A program made the translations under genes and the position numbers. This document shows positions 44,114-52,459 of a stretch of 64,000 nucleotides of DNA, piece after piece; position 1 is the stretch's first letter, and the number at the start of each line of letters is the position of its first letter. Where the stretch lies: NCBI GenBank assembly GCA_002304925.1, contig DBPT01000006.1:270865-334864 (forward strand), in the 5' to 3' direction. The stretch comes from Prolixibacteraceae bacterium UBA1413 (lineage in GTDB: Bacteria > Bacteroidota > Bacteroidia > Bacteroidales > Prolixibacteraceae). A model generated the notes under the pieces. It did no database searches. It was given only the letters and a program-made list of their open reading frames with translations, and was not told the DNA's origin.

Positions 44114-44210
44114 ATAATTCGCCATAAATATACAAAAAAATACACTTATGGCTAATTATAGATTTATATTTCGCCATAACTCCTGTAAAAACAGAGATAT
44201 GGCGAAATAT
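44114..44210. repeat. Array of alternating inverted half-sites upstream of the AAA ATPase
   Basis: The octamer CGCCATAA or its complement occurs four times in alternating orientation, starting at 44120 (CGCCATAA), 44146 (TTATGGCT), 44172 (CGCCATAA) and 44197 (ATATGGCG), which is 26, 26 and 25 bp apart. They form two dyads: 44114-44127 with 44146-44159 (one mismatch in 14) and 44166-44177 with 44199-44210 (perfect, 12 bp). The block covers the probable promoter of the ATPase, so it is either its operator or a recognition site for the protein. Confidence 0.75.
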
Positions 44211-44280
44211 ATTGAATTCAGGAGGATCTTGTCACTCATTTCTCATCTTCCTCCTGCAAGTTTCTATTCTCCTTTTGCGG

Positions 44281-44359
44281 GATCAAGGCGGCCACCCCTG
44301 GCTGTGGCCCCCACACGATGCCGGCCCGCCGGAACTGCTTTCCTTGATGGAGCTTTTTT
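44281..44359 (+). ncRNA. Candidate structured small RNA with terminal T-tract
   Basis: In an otherwise A+T-rich gap of about 600 bp with no convincing gene (44101-44698), a G+C-rich 79-bp block can fold as a three-way junction. The closing stem is ATCAAGG (44282-44288) with CCTTGAT (44342-44348). Hairpin 1 is GGCCAC (44290-44295) with GTGGCC (44304-44309). Hairpin 2 is CCGG (44321-44324) with CCGG (44329-44332). TTTTTT follows at 44354-44359, as at an intrinsic terminator. A protein-coding reading on either strand is unconvincing. It could equally be a remnant of a mobile repeat. Confidence 0.35.
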
Positions 44360-44505
44360 CGTTGTCCATTAGGTTGGAATTTTAGGTAAACTTCCAAAGC
44401 GGGAAACCGGCTATCACAGGTTACGTTGTTAAACGATTGTACATTGATGTTGGAAATGAGAACCCTTTTGGCAGAAGAATGCCAGAGGTTTGCATTTGTA
44501 CTGAA

Positions 44506-44518
44506 CCGGGTTACCCGG
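44506..44518. promoter_or_regulatory. Short perfect palindrome, operator-like
   Basis: CCGGGTTACCCGG is a perfect 6+1+6 palindrome in the non-coding region about 180 bp before the GH29 gene. The size suits a dimeric regulator, but no regulator gene is near. The remaining 44360-44698 holds only one weak hairpin at 44469-44484 (TGGCA with TGCCA). Confidence 0.3.
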
Positions 44519-44698
44519 CTCAATTACCTCACCCGATCCAGAATTAAACTAAACATCCAAAGGTATTACGTTGACTAATATCGAAAATTAACCGTAATAA
44601 GTCATTGCCGGAGAGAATGATTTATCCTGATGTCATAATGGGTAAAATTGCTTAAATTAGCCTTCCTGAACTTGATCAAAACCAAAAAACAGCGCTTT

Positions 44699-46123
44699 AT
44701 GCATAGGACTTTCTTTATAATTCTTTTCCTGGCTTTTTTGCCGGGTATTTCACCAGTACATAGCCAGCCTTTTACGCCCGACTGGGCATCCATTGACAGC
44801 CGTCCGGTTCCCGGATGGTTTTCCGACGCCAAATTCGGCATTTTCATTCACTGGGGGCTTTATTCGGTGCCGGCCTGGGCGCCGGCCAGTGCCGATATCG
44901 GGATCTATGCCAAATATGCCGAGTGGTATTGGTGGCGCATCAATGATAACAGCCCTGCAGGCAAACTTTTCAGGGAGTATCACGACCGGATGTACGGACC
45001 CGGTTTTCATTACCAGGACTTTGCAGGGGATTTCAGGGCGGAGCATTTCGACCCCGGGCAATGGGCCAGGTTGTTCCAGCAGTCGGGTGCCCGCTATGTG
45101 GTGCTGACCTCGAAGCATCACGAAGGATTTACCCTCTGGCCCAGCGCCCAGAGCCCCAACTGGAACAGCGTCGACATCGGCCCTCACCGCGACCTGTGCG
45201 GTGACCTGACGCAAGCCGTCAAAGCCGCCGGATTGCACATGGGCTTTTACTACTCCCTTTACGAGTGGTACCACCCCCTCTACCGCAGCAATGTGAACCA
45301 GTATGTCGACCAGCATATGATGCCCCAGTTGAAGGACCTGGTCACCCGATACGAACCGGAACTGATCTTCTCCGACGGGGAGTGGGATCACCCTTCGGAA
45401 ACCTGGAAAAGCACACAGTTTCTGGCCTGGCTGTACAACGAATCAAAAGTAAAAGAGAGTGTGGTGGTCAATGACCGGTGGGGCAAAGAGACCCGCAGCG
45501 TCCACGGCGGATATTACACCACCGAGTATGACATGGTTCACAACAACAAAGAACTGGACGACATCCACCGCCCCTGGGAGGAATGCCGGGGTATCGGCAC
45601 CTCTTTCGGGTATAACCGCATCGAAACCACGGAACACTATATGACCTCCGCCGCCCTGGTCAGGCTGCTGGTGGAGAAAGTGGCAGCAGGGGGCAACCTT
45701 CTGCTGGATGTGGGCCCCACGGCCGACGGCCTTATCCCGGTAATTATGGAGCAGCGCCTCCTCGACATGGGAGCGTGGCTGAAGATTAATGGAGAGGCTA
45801 TCTATGGCACTCAGCCCTGGAAAAACCGGCCGTCCGCAGAGAAGGGATTGACAGCAGAGAAGGAGTCAGCCGTCAATAAGGAACAGGTCGTCTATTATAC
45901 GACCAAAGAGAACAACCTCTATGTGATCTGCACCCGCTGGCCTGAAAAACCGCTGGTTATCCCCGGCATCGGCAAACCGGGAAAGGTAAGTTTGCTGGGA
46001 AGCCCGGTTAAGGTGAATAGCTCCTTTTCCGGCAGAAAGCTGACCATCACCCCGCCGGCCATCCAACCCGGCAATATGCCCTGCCAGCACGCCTGGACTT
46101 TTAAACTGACGCAGGTACTCTGA
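44699..46123 (+). CDS. GH29 alpha-L-fucosidase (first copy)
   Basis: A 474-residue exported enzyme of family GH29, retaining alpha-fucosidases. Signal peptide about 1-22 (ending VHSQ). ATG 44699 is chosen because it starts the signal peptide. Features: WFSDAKFGIFIHWGLYSVPA, YVVLTSKHHEGFTLWPS (fucose-binding histidines), MGFYYSLYEWYHP, the nucleophile Asp in ELIFSDGEWDH, and GGNLLLDVGPTADGLIP. After the TIM barrel a short linker (about 385-400, rich in AEKG/AEKES) leads to a small beta domain. It stands alone on the plus strand and ends 18 bp from the convergent isomerase gene. Confidence 0.95.
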   Translation: MHRTFFIILFLAFLPGISPVHSQPFTPDWASIDSRPVPGWFSDAKFGIFIHWGLYSVPAWAPASADIGIYAKYAEWYWWRINDNSPAGKLFREYHDRMYGPGFHYQDFAGDFRAEHFDPGQWARLFQQSGARYVVLTSKHHEGFTLWPSAQSPNWNSVDIGPHRDLCGDLTQAVKAAGLHMGFYYSLYEWYHPLYRSNVNQYVDQHMMPQLKDLVTRYEPELIFSDGEWDHPSETWKSTQFLAWLYNESKVKESVVVNDRWGKETRSVHGGYYTTEYDMVHNNKELDDIHRPWEECRGIGTSFGYNRIETTEHYMTSAALVRLLVEKVAAGGNLLLDVGPTADGLIPVIMEQRLLDMGAWLKINGEAIYGTQPWKNRPSAEKGLTAEKESAVNKEQVVYYTTKENNLYVICTRWPEKPLVIPGIGKPGKVSLLGSPVKVNSSFSGRKLTITPPAIQPGNMPCQHAWTFKLTQVL

Positions 46124-46141
46124 AGAGCCAGGCCAATATCG

Positions 46142-47065
46142 TCAGTACCCCCACTCCTTCATCACTGCCAGGTTTTCCTTCATGCAGTCGAGGGGTGCAA
46201 GGCCCTGGTAGGATTCCTGTTCAATGACGAAAAGGGTGGTTCCTGAATCGCGGGCCATGTCAGTAATCTCCTTGATGGGAAGAACCCCCTTGCCCAGGAT
46301 GGTGCTTTCATACCCCTTCCCGTCGGCCCGCGCGATCATGTCCTTGATGTGGATGTTGTCATACCTTCCCGGATATTTGGCCAGCAGATCCTTGGCCAAA
46401 GCGCCGGCCATGTACATGTTACCCGTGTCGAGCTGCAACACCACCTTGTCCTTGTCGGTATGCTGCATAATCAGGTCGAAGAGCATCTCCTCACCGATCT
46501 TATGGCTGAATTCGAAGTCATGGTTGTGGTACCCGAAACGCATGCCCGCTTTCTGGCAGAGCTCCCCACATTTGTTGAAGACCTCCATATATTTCAGGAG
46601 GGTATCCATGTCGCTGTACATGCTCTGGTCAAGCCAGGGGCTCACCACGTACTGCTGCCCCATGTAGGCCGCATCGTCGACCAGCTTCTTCCAGTCGTCG
46701 GTGAAATCCTGCGTAGCCTCATCCCAATGGTTTTTCCCCAGCACGGTATGGCCCGAGGGCATCTTCAACCCCAGGTCATCCAATACTTTCTTGAACTCTT
46801 CGGCTGTCCATCCATAGAATTTGTGATCCACATAGTTGGCATGCTCCACATGAGTATACCCCATTTGAGCCAATTGGGTCAGCGTTCCCAGGGGGTCACT
46901 CCCCATTTCGTCACGCACACCATAGAGCTGCAAGGCGATGATCCGCTCCGGAGCAACGACCGGAGCACCCTTTTTACCTCCCGAACAGGAGAGTCCGGGC
47001 AACAATGCCATTCCTCCAACGGCAAAAACCCCTGTTTTCAGAAAATCCCTTCTTGATGTCTTCAT
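46142..47065 (-). CDS. Tat-exported sugar phosphate isomerase/epimerase-like TIM-barrel protein
   Basis: A 307-residue protein of the xylose-isomerase-like/AP endonuclease 2 TIM-barrel superfamily. The twin-arginine signal TSRRDFLKTGVFAVGG leads to GLSCSGG, so it may also be lipidated. Barrel motifs include ALQLYGVRDEM, FGYHNHDFEFS, LQLDTGNMYMAG and NIHIKDM, with the metal-binding His, Glu and Asp residues of this family. Exported members are common beside Gfo/Idh/MocA enzymes and recent work ties some to 3-keto-glycoside cleavage; whether that applies here is inference. It lies between two GH29 genes but on the opposite strand. Confidence 0.9.
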   Translation of the reverse strand: MKTSRRDFLKTGVFAVGGMALLPGLSCSGGKKGAPVVAPERIIALQLYGVRDEMGSDPLGTLTQLAQMGYTHVEHANYVDHKFYGWTAEEFKKVLDDLGLKMPSGHTVLGKNHWDEATQDFTDDWKKLVDDAAYMGQQYVVSPWLDQSMYSDMDTLLKYMEVFNKCGELCQKAGMRFGYHNHDFEFSHKIGEEMLFDLIMQHTDKDKVVLQLDTGNMYMAGALAKDLLAKYPGRYDNIHIKDMIARADGKGYESTILGKGVLPIKEITDMARDSGTTLFVIEQESYQGLAPLDCMKENLAVMKEWGY

Positions 47066-47304
47066 AAGTTTGTCATTTAAAAATAGAGCGTTAAAATAGC
47101 AAAGAGATTTGAGATTTCCCTCCTTTTTGCCTCTTTGACTTCTCCGGAATCAACTTTTAAAGTAAATTCAAACCCGAATTCACCCGGGAACTGTTGTTTT
47201 GTTCGTACCTTATGCCAATTACAGTCAAAGCGTATGGAATATCCGGAAAAGACAACTCCCCGGGGAACAAACTGATTTTAATAACCATAATAATATTTTC
47301 CCAT

Positions 47305-48678
47305 ATGAAAAAAGTGATTTTTATTTTACTGGTTCTGGTGGCCGCCTCCGGAACATGGGCAGTAGCCCAGGATCAACCCACGAAGGAATACCTGGAAAAT
47401 TACAGCAAGGTGATGGAGCGGACCCAATGGTGGAGGGAAGCCCGGTTCGGGATGTTCATCCATTTCGGAGCGTACGCGGTGCCCGCCCGTGGAGAATGGG
47501 TAAAGTCGAACGAGCGAATTACCTCCGAAGCATACCAGAAATACATCGATGCCTTTTATCCCGGGCAGTTTGATGCGAAGGAATGGGCCCGCCTGGCCAA
47601 AGCCGCCGGCATGAAGTATGCCGTGCTCACCGCCAAACACCATGACGGCTACTGTTTGTTCGACAGCAAGCTGACCGATTACAAACTCACGCCCCGGTTC
47701 GACGGACGCGACCTGGTCAGGGAATTCCTCGATGCCTTCCGGGCCGAAGGACTGAAGGTTGGCCTTTACTTTTCGATCATCGACTGGCACCACCCTGACT
47801 ATCCCAACGTGGGCAACCACCCGCAGCGTGGTGACAAGGAGTATGCGAAGCAGAAATTCGACTGGGACAACTACCTGAAATACATGCACGGACAGGTGGA
47901 GGAGCTGGTCACCCAATACGGCAAACTCGACATCATGTGGTTCGACTACTCCTTCGACGACTACAGCGGGGAGAAGTGGAAAGCCAAAGAATTGATCAGC
48001 ATGGTGCGCAAACACCAGCCGGGCATCATCCTCGACAACCGCCTTGAAGCTCATGTTGGACTGACTGCCGGCAAGCGGAATATCAGTCTCCTGGGCGATT
48101 TCGAGACACCGGAACAGGGCATCCCTGACGGGCCCATCCTTGACCAGTACGGGAATCCCATCCCCTGGGAGACTTGCCTGACGCTGAACAACCATTGGGG
48201 GTATCATGAACTCGACAAAAACTGGAAATCGCCCGAACTGGTCATCCAAAGCCTGGTGAACTGCGTCAGCAAAGACGGCAACCTGCTCCTCAATGTGGGC
48301 CCCGACGCCCGGGGTCTTATCCCCGACGAGAGCGTGGCGATTTTGGAAGAGGTGGGAAAATGGATGAAACGCAACAGCGAAAGCATCTATGGGGCAGGTT
48401 CCTGTAGACTCCCCAAACCCGACTGGGGCCGATATACCCGCAAAAGCAACAACCTGTACGTCCACTGGATGCATCCCAATATCGGGCAGTTGAATGCCCA
48501 AGGCGTTCCTGACGACAAGATAAAAAACATCTTCATGCTTCATTCGGGAGCGGAACTCTCCTGGGTAAAAAACTGGTGGGGCAACATGGATGAGGGGAAT
48601 CTCTTTATCAACACCGGCGATTCTCCGGAAAAGCCGCTTCCCTACGACACGGTAATCAGGATTGAAATGAAAGAGTAG
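47305..48678 (+). CDS. GH29 alpha-L-fucosidase (second copy), first gene of an operon
   Basis: A 457-residue exported GH29 enzyme, only distantly similar to the copy at 44699. Signal peptide about 1-20 (ending AVAQ); the ATG at 47305 is preferred to earlier ATGs because it starts this signal. Motifs: WWREARFGMFIHFGAYAVPA, YAVLTAKHHDGYCLFDS, LKVGLYFSIIDWHHPDY, the nucleophile Asp in LDIMWFDYSFDDY, and GNLLLNVGPDARGLIPDES. The ribokinase gene starts at the base after its stop codon, so translation is coupled. The operon appears to run to 56033. Confidence 0.95.
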   Translation: MKKVIFILLVLVAASGTWAVAQDQPTKEYLENYSKVMERTQWWREARFGMFIHFGAYAVPARGEWVKSNERITSEAYQKYIDAFYPGQFDAKEWARLAKAAGMKYAVLTAKHHDGYCLFDSKLTDYKLTPRFDGRDLVREFLDAFRAEGLKVGLYFSIIDWHHPDYPNVGNHPQRGDKEYAKQKFDWDNYLKYMHGQVEELVTQYGKLDIMWFDYSFDDYSGEKWKAKELISMVRKHQPGIILDNRLEAHVGLTAGKRNISLLGDFETPEQGIPDGPILDQYGNPIPWETCLTLNNHWGYHELDKNWKSPELVIQSLVNCVSKDGNLLLNVGPDARGLIPDESVAILEEVGKWMKRNSESIYGAGSCRLPKPDWGRYTRKSNNLYVHWMHPNIGQLNAQGVPDDKIKNIFMLHSGAELSWVKNWWGNMDEGNLFINTGDSPEKPLPYDTVIRIEMKE

Positions 48679-49599
48679 ATGGAACGTCCCAGGATCATGG
48701 TTTGCGGAAGCAGCAACACCGATATGGTGGTGCGCACCACACATTTCCCCACTCCCGGAGAGACCATCCTGGGTGGGGCTTTCCTGATGAATGCCGGCGG
48801 CAAGGGGGCCAACCAGGCCGTCGCCGCAGCCAGGCTGGGGGGTGATGTCATTTTCGCCGGGAAAACGGGGGATGACCTCTTCGGACAGCAGGCGACCAAC
48901 CTCCTCAGGGAGGAGGGAATCGATGTAGGATGCATGACGGTCGGCCCGGTCATCCCAAGCGGCGTGGCCCTGATAACCGTGAATTCCGCGGGTGAAAATA
49001 CGATTGTGGTCGCTCCGGGGGCCAATGGCACCTATTCCCCTGAAGACTTTAACAGGGCCCTGCCGGAACTGCAACAGTGCGACTTTCTTCTTCTGCAGCT
49101 GGAAATCCCCATACGAACGGTCGAATATGTCGCCCGAAAGGCCCGCGACATGAAAACCAGGGTAATCCTCAATCCGGCCCCGGCAGCCCCTCTCTCTGAT
49201 GAACTGCTGAAGACGCTATTCCTGATCACCCCGAACGAGACCGAGGCTTCGCTCCTCACTGGCATTCAGGTCACCGGAGAGCCTTCGGCGCTTAAAGCAG
49301 CCTCCCTGTTTCACGAAAAAGGAGTGGAGAACGTGATTATCACCCTGGGGGCCGCAGGAGCCTTTTTCCTTTCAGAGGGGAAAAGCGGGATCATCGCTGC
49401 ACCCCGGGTGACGGCGGTGGATACCACAGCCGCGGGGGATACCTTTAACGGAGCGCTGGCCGTCGCCCTGGCCGAAGGAAAATCCCTGGAAGAGTCGATC
49501 CTTTTTGCCAACCGGGCTGCCGCCATCTCCGTAACCCGCCCCGGAGCACAGGCTTCCATACCTTTCAGAAACGAAGTCATTTCATCGTTTTTCTTCTAA
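48679..49599 (+). CDS. rbsK: Ribokinase (PfkB family)
   Basis: A 306-residue cytoplasmic kinase that phosphorylates D-ribose at O5. The N-terminal signature is MNAGGKGANQAVAAARLGG and the C-terminal signature, with the catalytic Asp and anion hole, is DTTAAGDTFNGALAVA. SSNTDMVVRTTHFPTPGET at the start is typical for ribokinase proper within the family. It abuts the GH29 stop codon and is followed after 27 bp by an ADP-ribosylglycohydrolase-like gene and then by a sugar porter, which supports ribose as the substrate. A different pentose or deoxyribose cannot be excluded. Confidence 0.93.
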   Translation: MERPRIMVCGSSNTDMVVRTTHFPTPGETILGGAFLMNAGGKGANQAVAAARLGGDVIFAGKTGDDLFGQQATNLLREEGIDVGCMTVGPVIPSGVALITVNSAGENTIVVAPGANGTYSPEDFNRALPELQQCDFLLLQLEIPIRTVEYVARKARDMKTRVILNPAPAAPLSDELLKTLFLITPNETEASLLTGIQVTGEPSALKAASLFHEKGVENVIITLGAAGAFFLSEGKSGIIAAPRVTAVDTTAAGDTFNGALAVALAEGKSLEESILFANRAAAISVTRPGAQASIPFRNEVISSFFF

Positions 49600-49626
49600 A
49601 CCTTGTTTTCAGAAAAATTTTAAAAG

Positions 49627-51246
49627 ATGAACCATTACACATTTCTCTGTTTTTGCTCTGTGCTCCTGATAACCTCCTGCATCCGTGAATCATCACGTCA
49701 ATTCCGGGAAATCCCAGCGGATGCCCTGAAGGACAAAATCGCCGGAGGCTGGGCAGGCAAAATGATCGGGGTGACCTATGGCGCCCCAACCGAATTCAGG
49801 GCCCAGGGAAAGACCTATGAAGATTCCATCCACTGGATTCCTGGCGACATCAAAGGCGCCCTCTGGCAGGATGACATCTATGTCCAGCTCACCTTCCTGA
49901 TGACCATGGACCGCTATGGCACGGACGCCCCGGCAAAGAAAACCCAGGAACTCCTCGCCAAGGCAGGCTACCCCCTCTGGCACGCCAATGTGCAGGCCCG
50001 GAAGAACTTTTTCGACAGCATCTTCCCGCCCCGGTCGGGACACCCCGATTATAACCTCCATGCCGATGATATCGACTTCCAGATCGAAGCCGACTACATC
50101 GGATTCATGTGCCCGGGAATGCCGGTCACCGCTAACCAGCTGGCCGATAAAACCGGACATATCATGAATTACGGCGATGGAGTGTATGGCGGAGCCTTCG
50201 TGGCCGCCCTTTATGCCGAAGCCTTTTTTGAAAATGACATCCCGAAGATCATCGAAAAAGCGCTGCTTTCCATTCCTGCGGAAAGCGACTATGCCAAAAT
50301 CATCAGGGACGTGATCCTGTTGCACCACCACTTTCCTTCCGACTGGCGGGAGGCATGGAACGAACTGGAGGCCAAATGGGGAAAGGTACAAATCTGCGAA
50401 TCGGGAACCTCTTTCAATATCGACGCCAAGCTGAACGGAGCCTACATTGTCATGGGGCTGCTTTACGGGGAGGGAGATCCTTTGAAAACCATGGAAATTT
50501 CCACCCGCTGCGGACAGGATTCCGACTGCAACCCCTCCAACGCCATGGCGGTACTGGGGTTGATCACAGGATTCGGCGGACTTCCTTTGGAGTGGCAGGA
50601 AGCGGTAAAGTCCATCGGAGACTCCCTTTTCATCCATACGGATTACTCCTTCAACAAAGCCGTGGATCAGACTCTGGCATATGCCGGTCAACTCATTATC
50701 GCCAACGGAGGGGAACAAACCGGCGAAACATTCAGGATCAGCATCCAGGATCCGCAACCCCTGCCCTTTGAAGAATCTTTCCCCGATCTGGTGTTCGCAA
50801 AAAGGGTCCCGGTTTCCGACAGCAGTCACTGGCAACCCGAAGGTCAATGGGAAAAATATGGCTTCACCAACACCCATGCTTCGGAACCGCTGAAAGAAAA
50901 AGCGATCTTCAGCAGCCATGCAGGGGATAAACTCACCTTTCGTTTCCAGGGAACCGGCGTTTCCCTGGTGGGCAACTGGGTGAAAGACGGAGGCATCGCC
51001 GATATTTATATCGACGAAACTTTCCAGCGGCGCATTGACTGCTTTTTCAACCATGCCGGCCAGCAACACCTTAACATGGACCTTTTCCATATCACCGGAC
51101 TCCCTGCCGGGATCCACACCCTTCAGCTGGAGGTAAAAGGAGAAAAATGTGCCGAATCGGAGGGAGCGAGGGTGTATATTTCAGAGGCCGTGGTATTCAA
51201 CACCGCCCCAAAAACCAGCAAAACCCACCGATTCTCCTTTCAGTAA
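49627..51246 (+). CDS. Surface or periplasmic ADP-ribosylglycohydrolase-fold lipoprotein with C-terminal beta-sandwich
   Basis: A 539-residue lipoprotein (lipobox LLITSCIRE). Residues about 35-350 match the ADP-ribosylglycohydrolase (DraG/ARH) fold: IAGGWAGKMIGVTYGAPTEF, the acidic pair in ALWQDDIYVQLTFLM, and RCGQDSDCNPSNAMAVLGLI, where the D-x-D supplies metal ligands. The canonical GDxxG and DxDT motifs are altered, so the substrate may be a simpler ribosyl compound such as a nucleoside. A second domain (about 385-525; HAGDKLTFRFQGTGVSLVGN, then YIDETFQRRIDC) looks like a carbohydrate-binding sandwich. Export, plus a ribokinase before it and an RbsU-type porter after it, suggests release of ribose outside the inner membrane. 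Confidence 0.85.
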   Translation: MNHYTFLCFCSVLLITSCIRESSRQFREIPADALKDKIAGGWAGKMIGVTYGAPTEFRAQGKTYEDSIHWIPGDIKGALWQDDIYVQLTFLMTMDRYGTDAPAKKTQELLAKAGYPLWHANVQARKNFFDSIFPPRSGHPDYNLHADDIDFQIEADYIGFMCPGMPVTANQLADKTGHIMNYGDGVYGGAFVAALYAEAFFENDIPKIIEKALLSIPAESDYAKIIRDVILLHHHFPSDWREAWNELEAKWGKVQICESGTSFNIDAKLNGAYIVMGLLYGEGDPLKTMEISTRCGQDSDCNPSNAMAVLGLITGFGGLPLEWQEAVKSIGDSLFIHTDYSFNKAVDQTLAYAGQLIIANGGEQTGETFRISIQDPQPLPFEESFPDLVFAKRVPVSDSSHWQPEGQWEKYGFTNTHASEPLKEKAIFSSHAGDKLTFRFQGTGVSLVGNWVKDGGIADIYIDETFQRRIDCFFNHAGQQHLNMDLFHITGLPAGIHTLQLEVKGEKCAESEGARVYISEAVVFNTAPKTSKTHRFSFQ

Positions 51247-51328
51247 TGATGATATCTGAACCTTATTAAAATATTGTCCTGAATAACAACCCGTTAAATC
51301 TGAAATCTGAAATCTAAACTTAAATCAT

Positions 51329-52330
51329 ATGTACATTGTCAATTCTTATGCCCTGGCCATCATTCTGTGTTTTGTGACCATGTTGTGCTGGGGATCCTGG
51401 GCCAATACCCAGAAGTTGGCGCAGAAATCGTGGCGTTACGAACTCTTTTACTGGGATTATGTGATTGGGATCGTGCTGATGTCCCTTATTTTTGCCTTCA
51501 CCCTGGGGAGCCTGGGATCTCAGGGACGCAGCTTCCCGGAGGATCTGGCGCAGGCCGGCATGAGGCCTCTGGGGAATGCCTTCCTAGGTGGAATTGTCTT
51601 CAATGCCGCCAACATCCTTGTGGCTGCGGCCATCTCCATCGCTGGAATGTCGGTAGCCTTTCCCGTGGGTATCGGCATCGCGCTGGTGCTGGGCGTGGTC
51701 ATCAACTACCTGGCCACACCACAGGGGAACCCCTTCTGGCTCTTCACCGGCATCGCCCTGATCACCATGGCCATCATCCTCGATGCTGCGGCCTACCGGA
51801 AAAAAGCTGTCCAGTCAAGCAAAATTCCGGCTAAGGGAATTCTGCTGTCGGTGACAGGAGGGATCCTGATGGCCCTCTTTTACCGGTTCGTAGCCAGCTC
51901 CATGGCGCCGGTATATGAGACTCCCGAAGCAGGTCTGCTGACCCCCTACACGGCAGTTTTCATCTTTTCCCTCGGAATCTTCGCCAGCAATTTCATCTTC
52001 AACACCCTGATCATGAAAAGACCTTTCGAAGGATCAACGGTTCCCCTGCGTGATTACTTCCGGGGAGCTGCCAGGGAGCACTTCACGGGAATCCTGGGAG
52101 GAATGATTTGGTGCACCGGTATGATGTTCAGCATTATTGCCGCCGGAAAAGCAGGCTATGCCATCTCTTACGGTCTCGGACAGGGAGCCACCCTGGTGGC
52201 GGCACTCTGGGGGGTCTTTATCTGGAAGGAATTCAAAGGATCCAAAGGCACTTCCGGAATGCTCACCGCTATGTTTGCCCTGTTCCTTGCCGGACTGGCC
52301 CTGGTGATCTACGCCGGAACAGTGGGGTGA
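51329..52330 (+). CDS. GRP/RbsU-family sugar permease (probable ribose porter)
   Basis: A 333-residue inner-membrane protein with about ten hydrophobic segments in the drug/metabolite-transporter superfamily. YALAIILCFVTMLCWGSWAN is the start of the glucose/ribose porter type; internal GGIVFNAANILVAAAISIAG, AFPVGIGIALVLGVVINYL and GAREHFTGILGGMIWCTGM-like stretches (the window reads GAAREHF) support that family. It lies 82 bp after the ADP-ribosylglycohydrolase-like gene in the same operon as ribokinase. Together these make a short route: release, import, phosphorylation. Rhamnose (RhaT-like) transport is an alternative but no rhamnose genes are near. Confidence 0.87.
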   Translation: MYIVNSYALAIILCFVTMLCWGSWANTQKLAQKSWRYELFYWDYVIGIVLMSLIFAFTLGSLGSQGRSFPEDLAQAGMRPLGNAFLGGIVFNAANILVAAAISIAGMSVAFPVGIGIALVLGVVINYLATPQGNPFWLFTGIALITMAIILDAAAYRKKAVQSSKIPAKGILLSVTGGILMALFYRFVASSMAPVYETPEAGLLTPYTAVFIFSLGIFASNFIFNTLIMKRPFEGSTVPLRDYFRGAAREHFTGILGGMIWCTGMMFSIIAAGKAGYAISYGLGQGATLVAALWGVFIWKEFKGSKGTSGMLTAMFALFLAGLALVIYAGTVG

Positions 52331-52459
52331 CCATTACAAGAACAATGAATTGACTTCCAACTTCCTGCAGTTTTTGAAAATCCAGGCTTCACACCCGCTG
52401 CCAAGCGAATAACAGCCTAAAGAATAAGAAGTTCAACCTTAGAATTAACCTGAAACAAT

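Noticed and set aside
44148..44523. Two overlapping frames, one on each strand (74 and 95 codons), near the half-site array
   Set aside because: They cross the palindromes and the G+C-rich hairpin block, and show no recognisable family; a structured non-coding element explains the region better.
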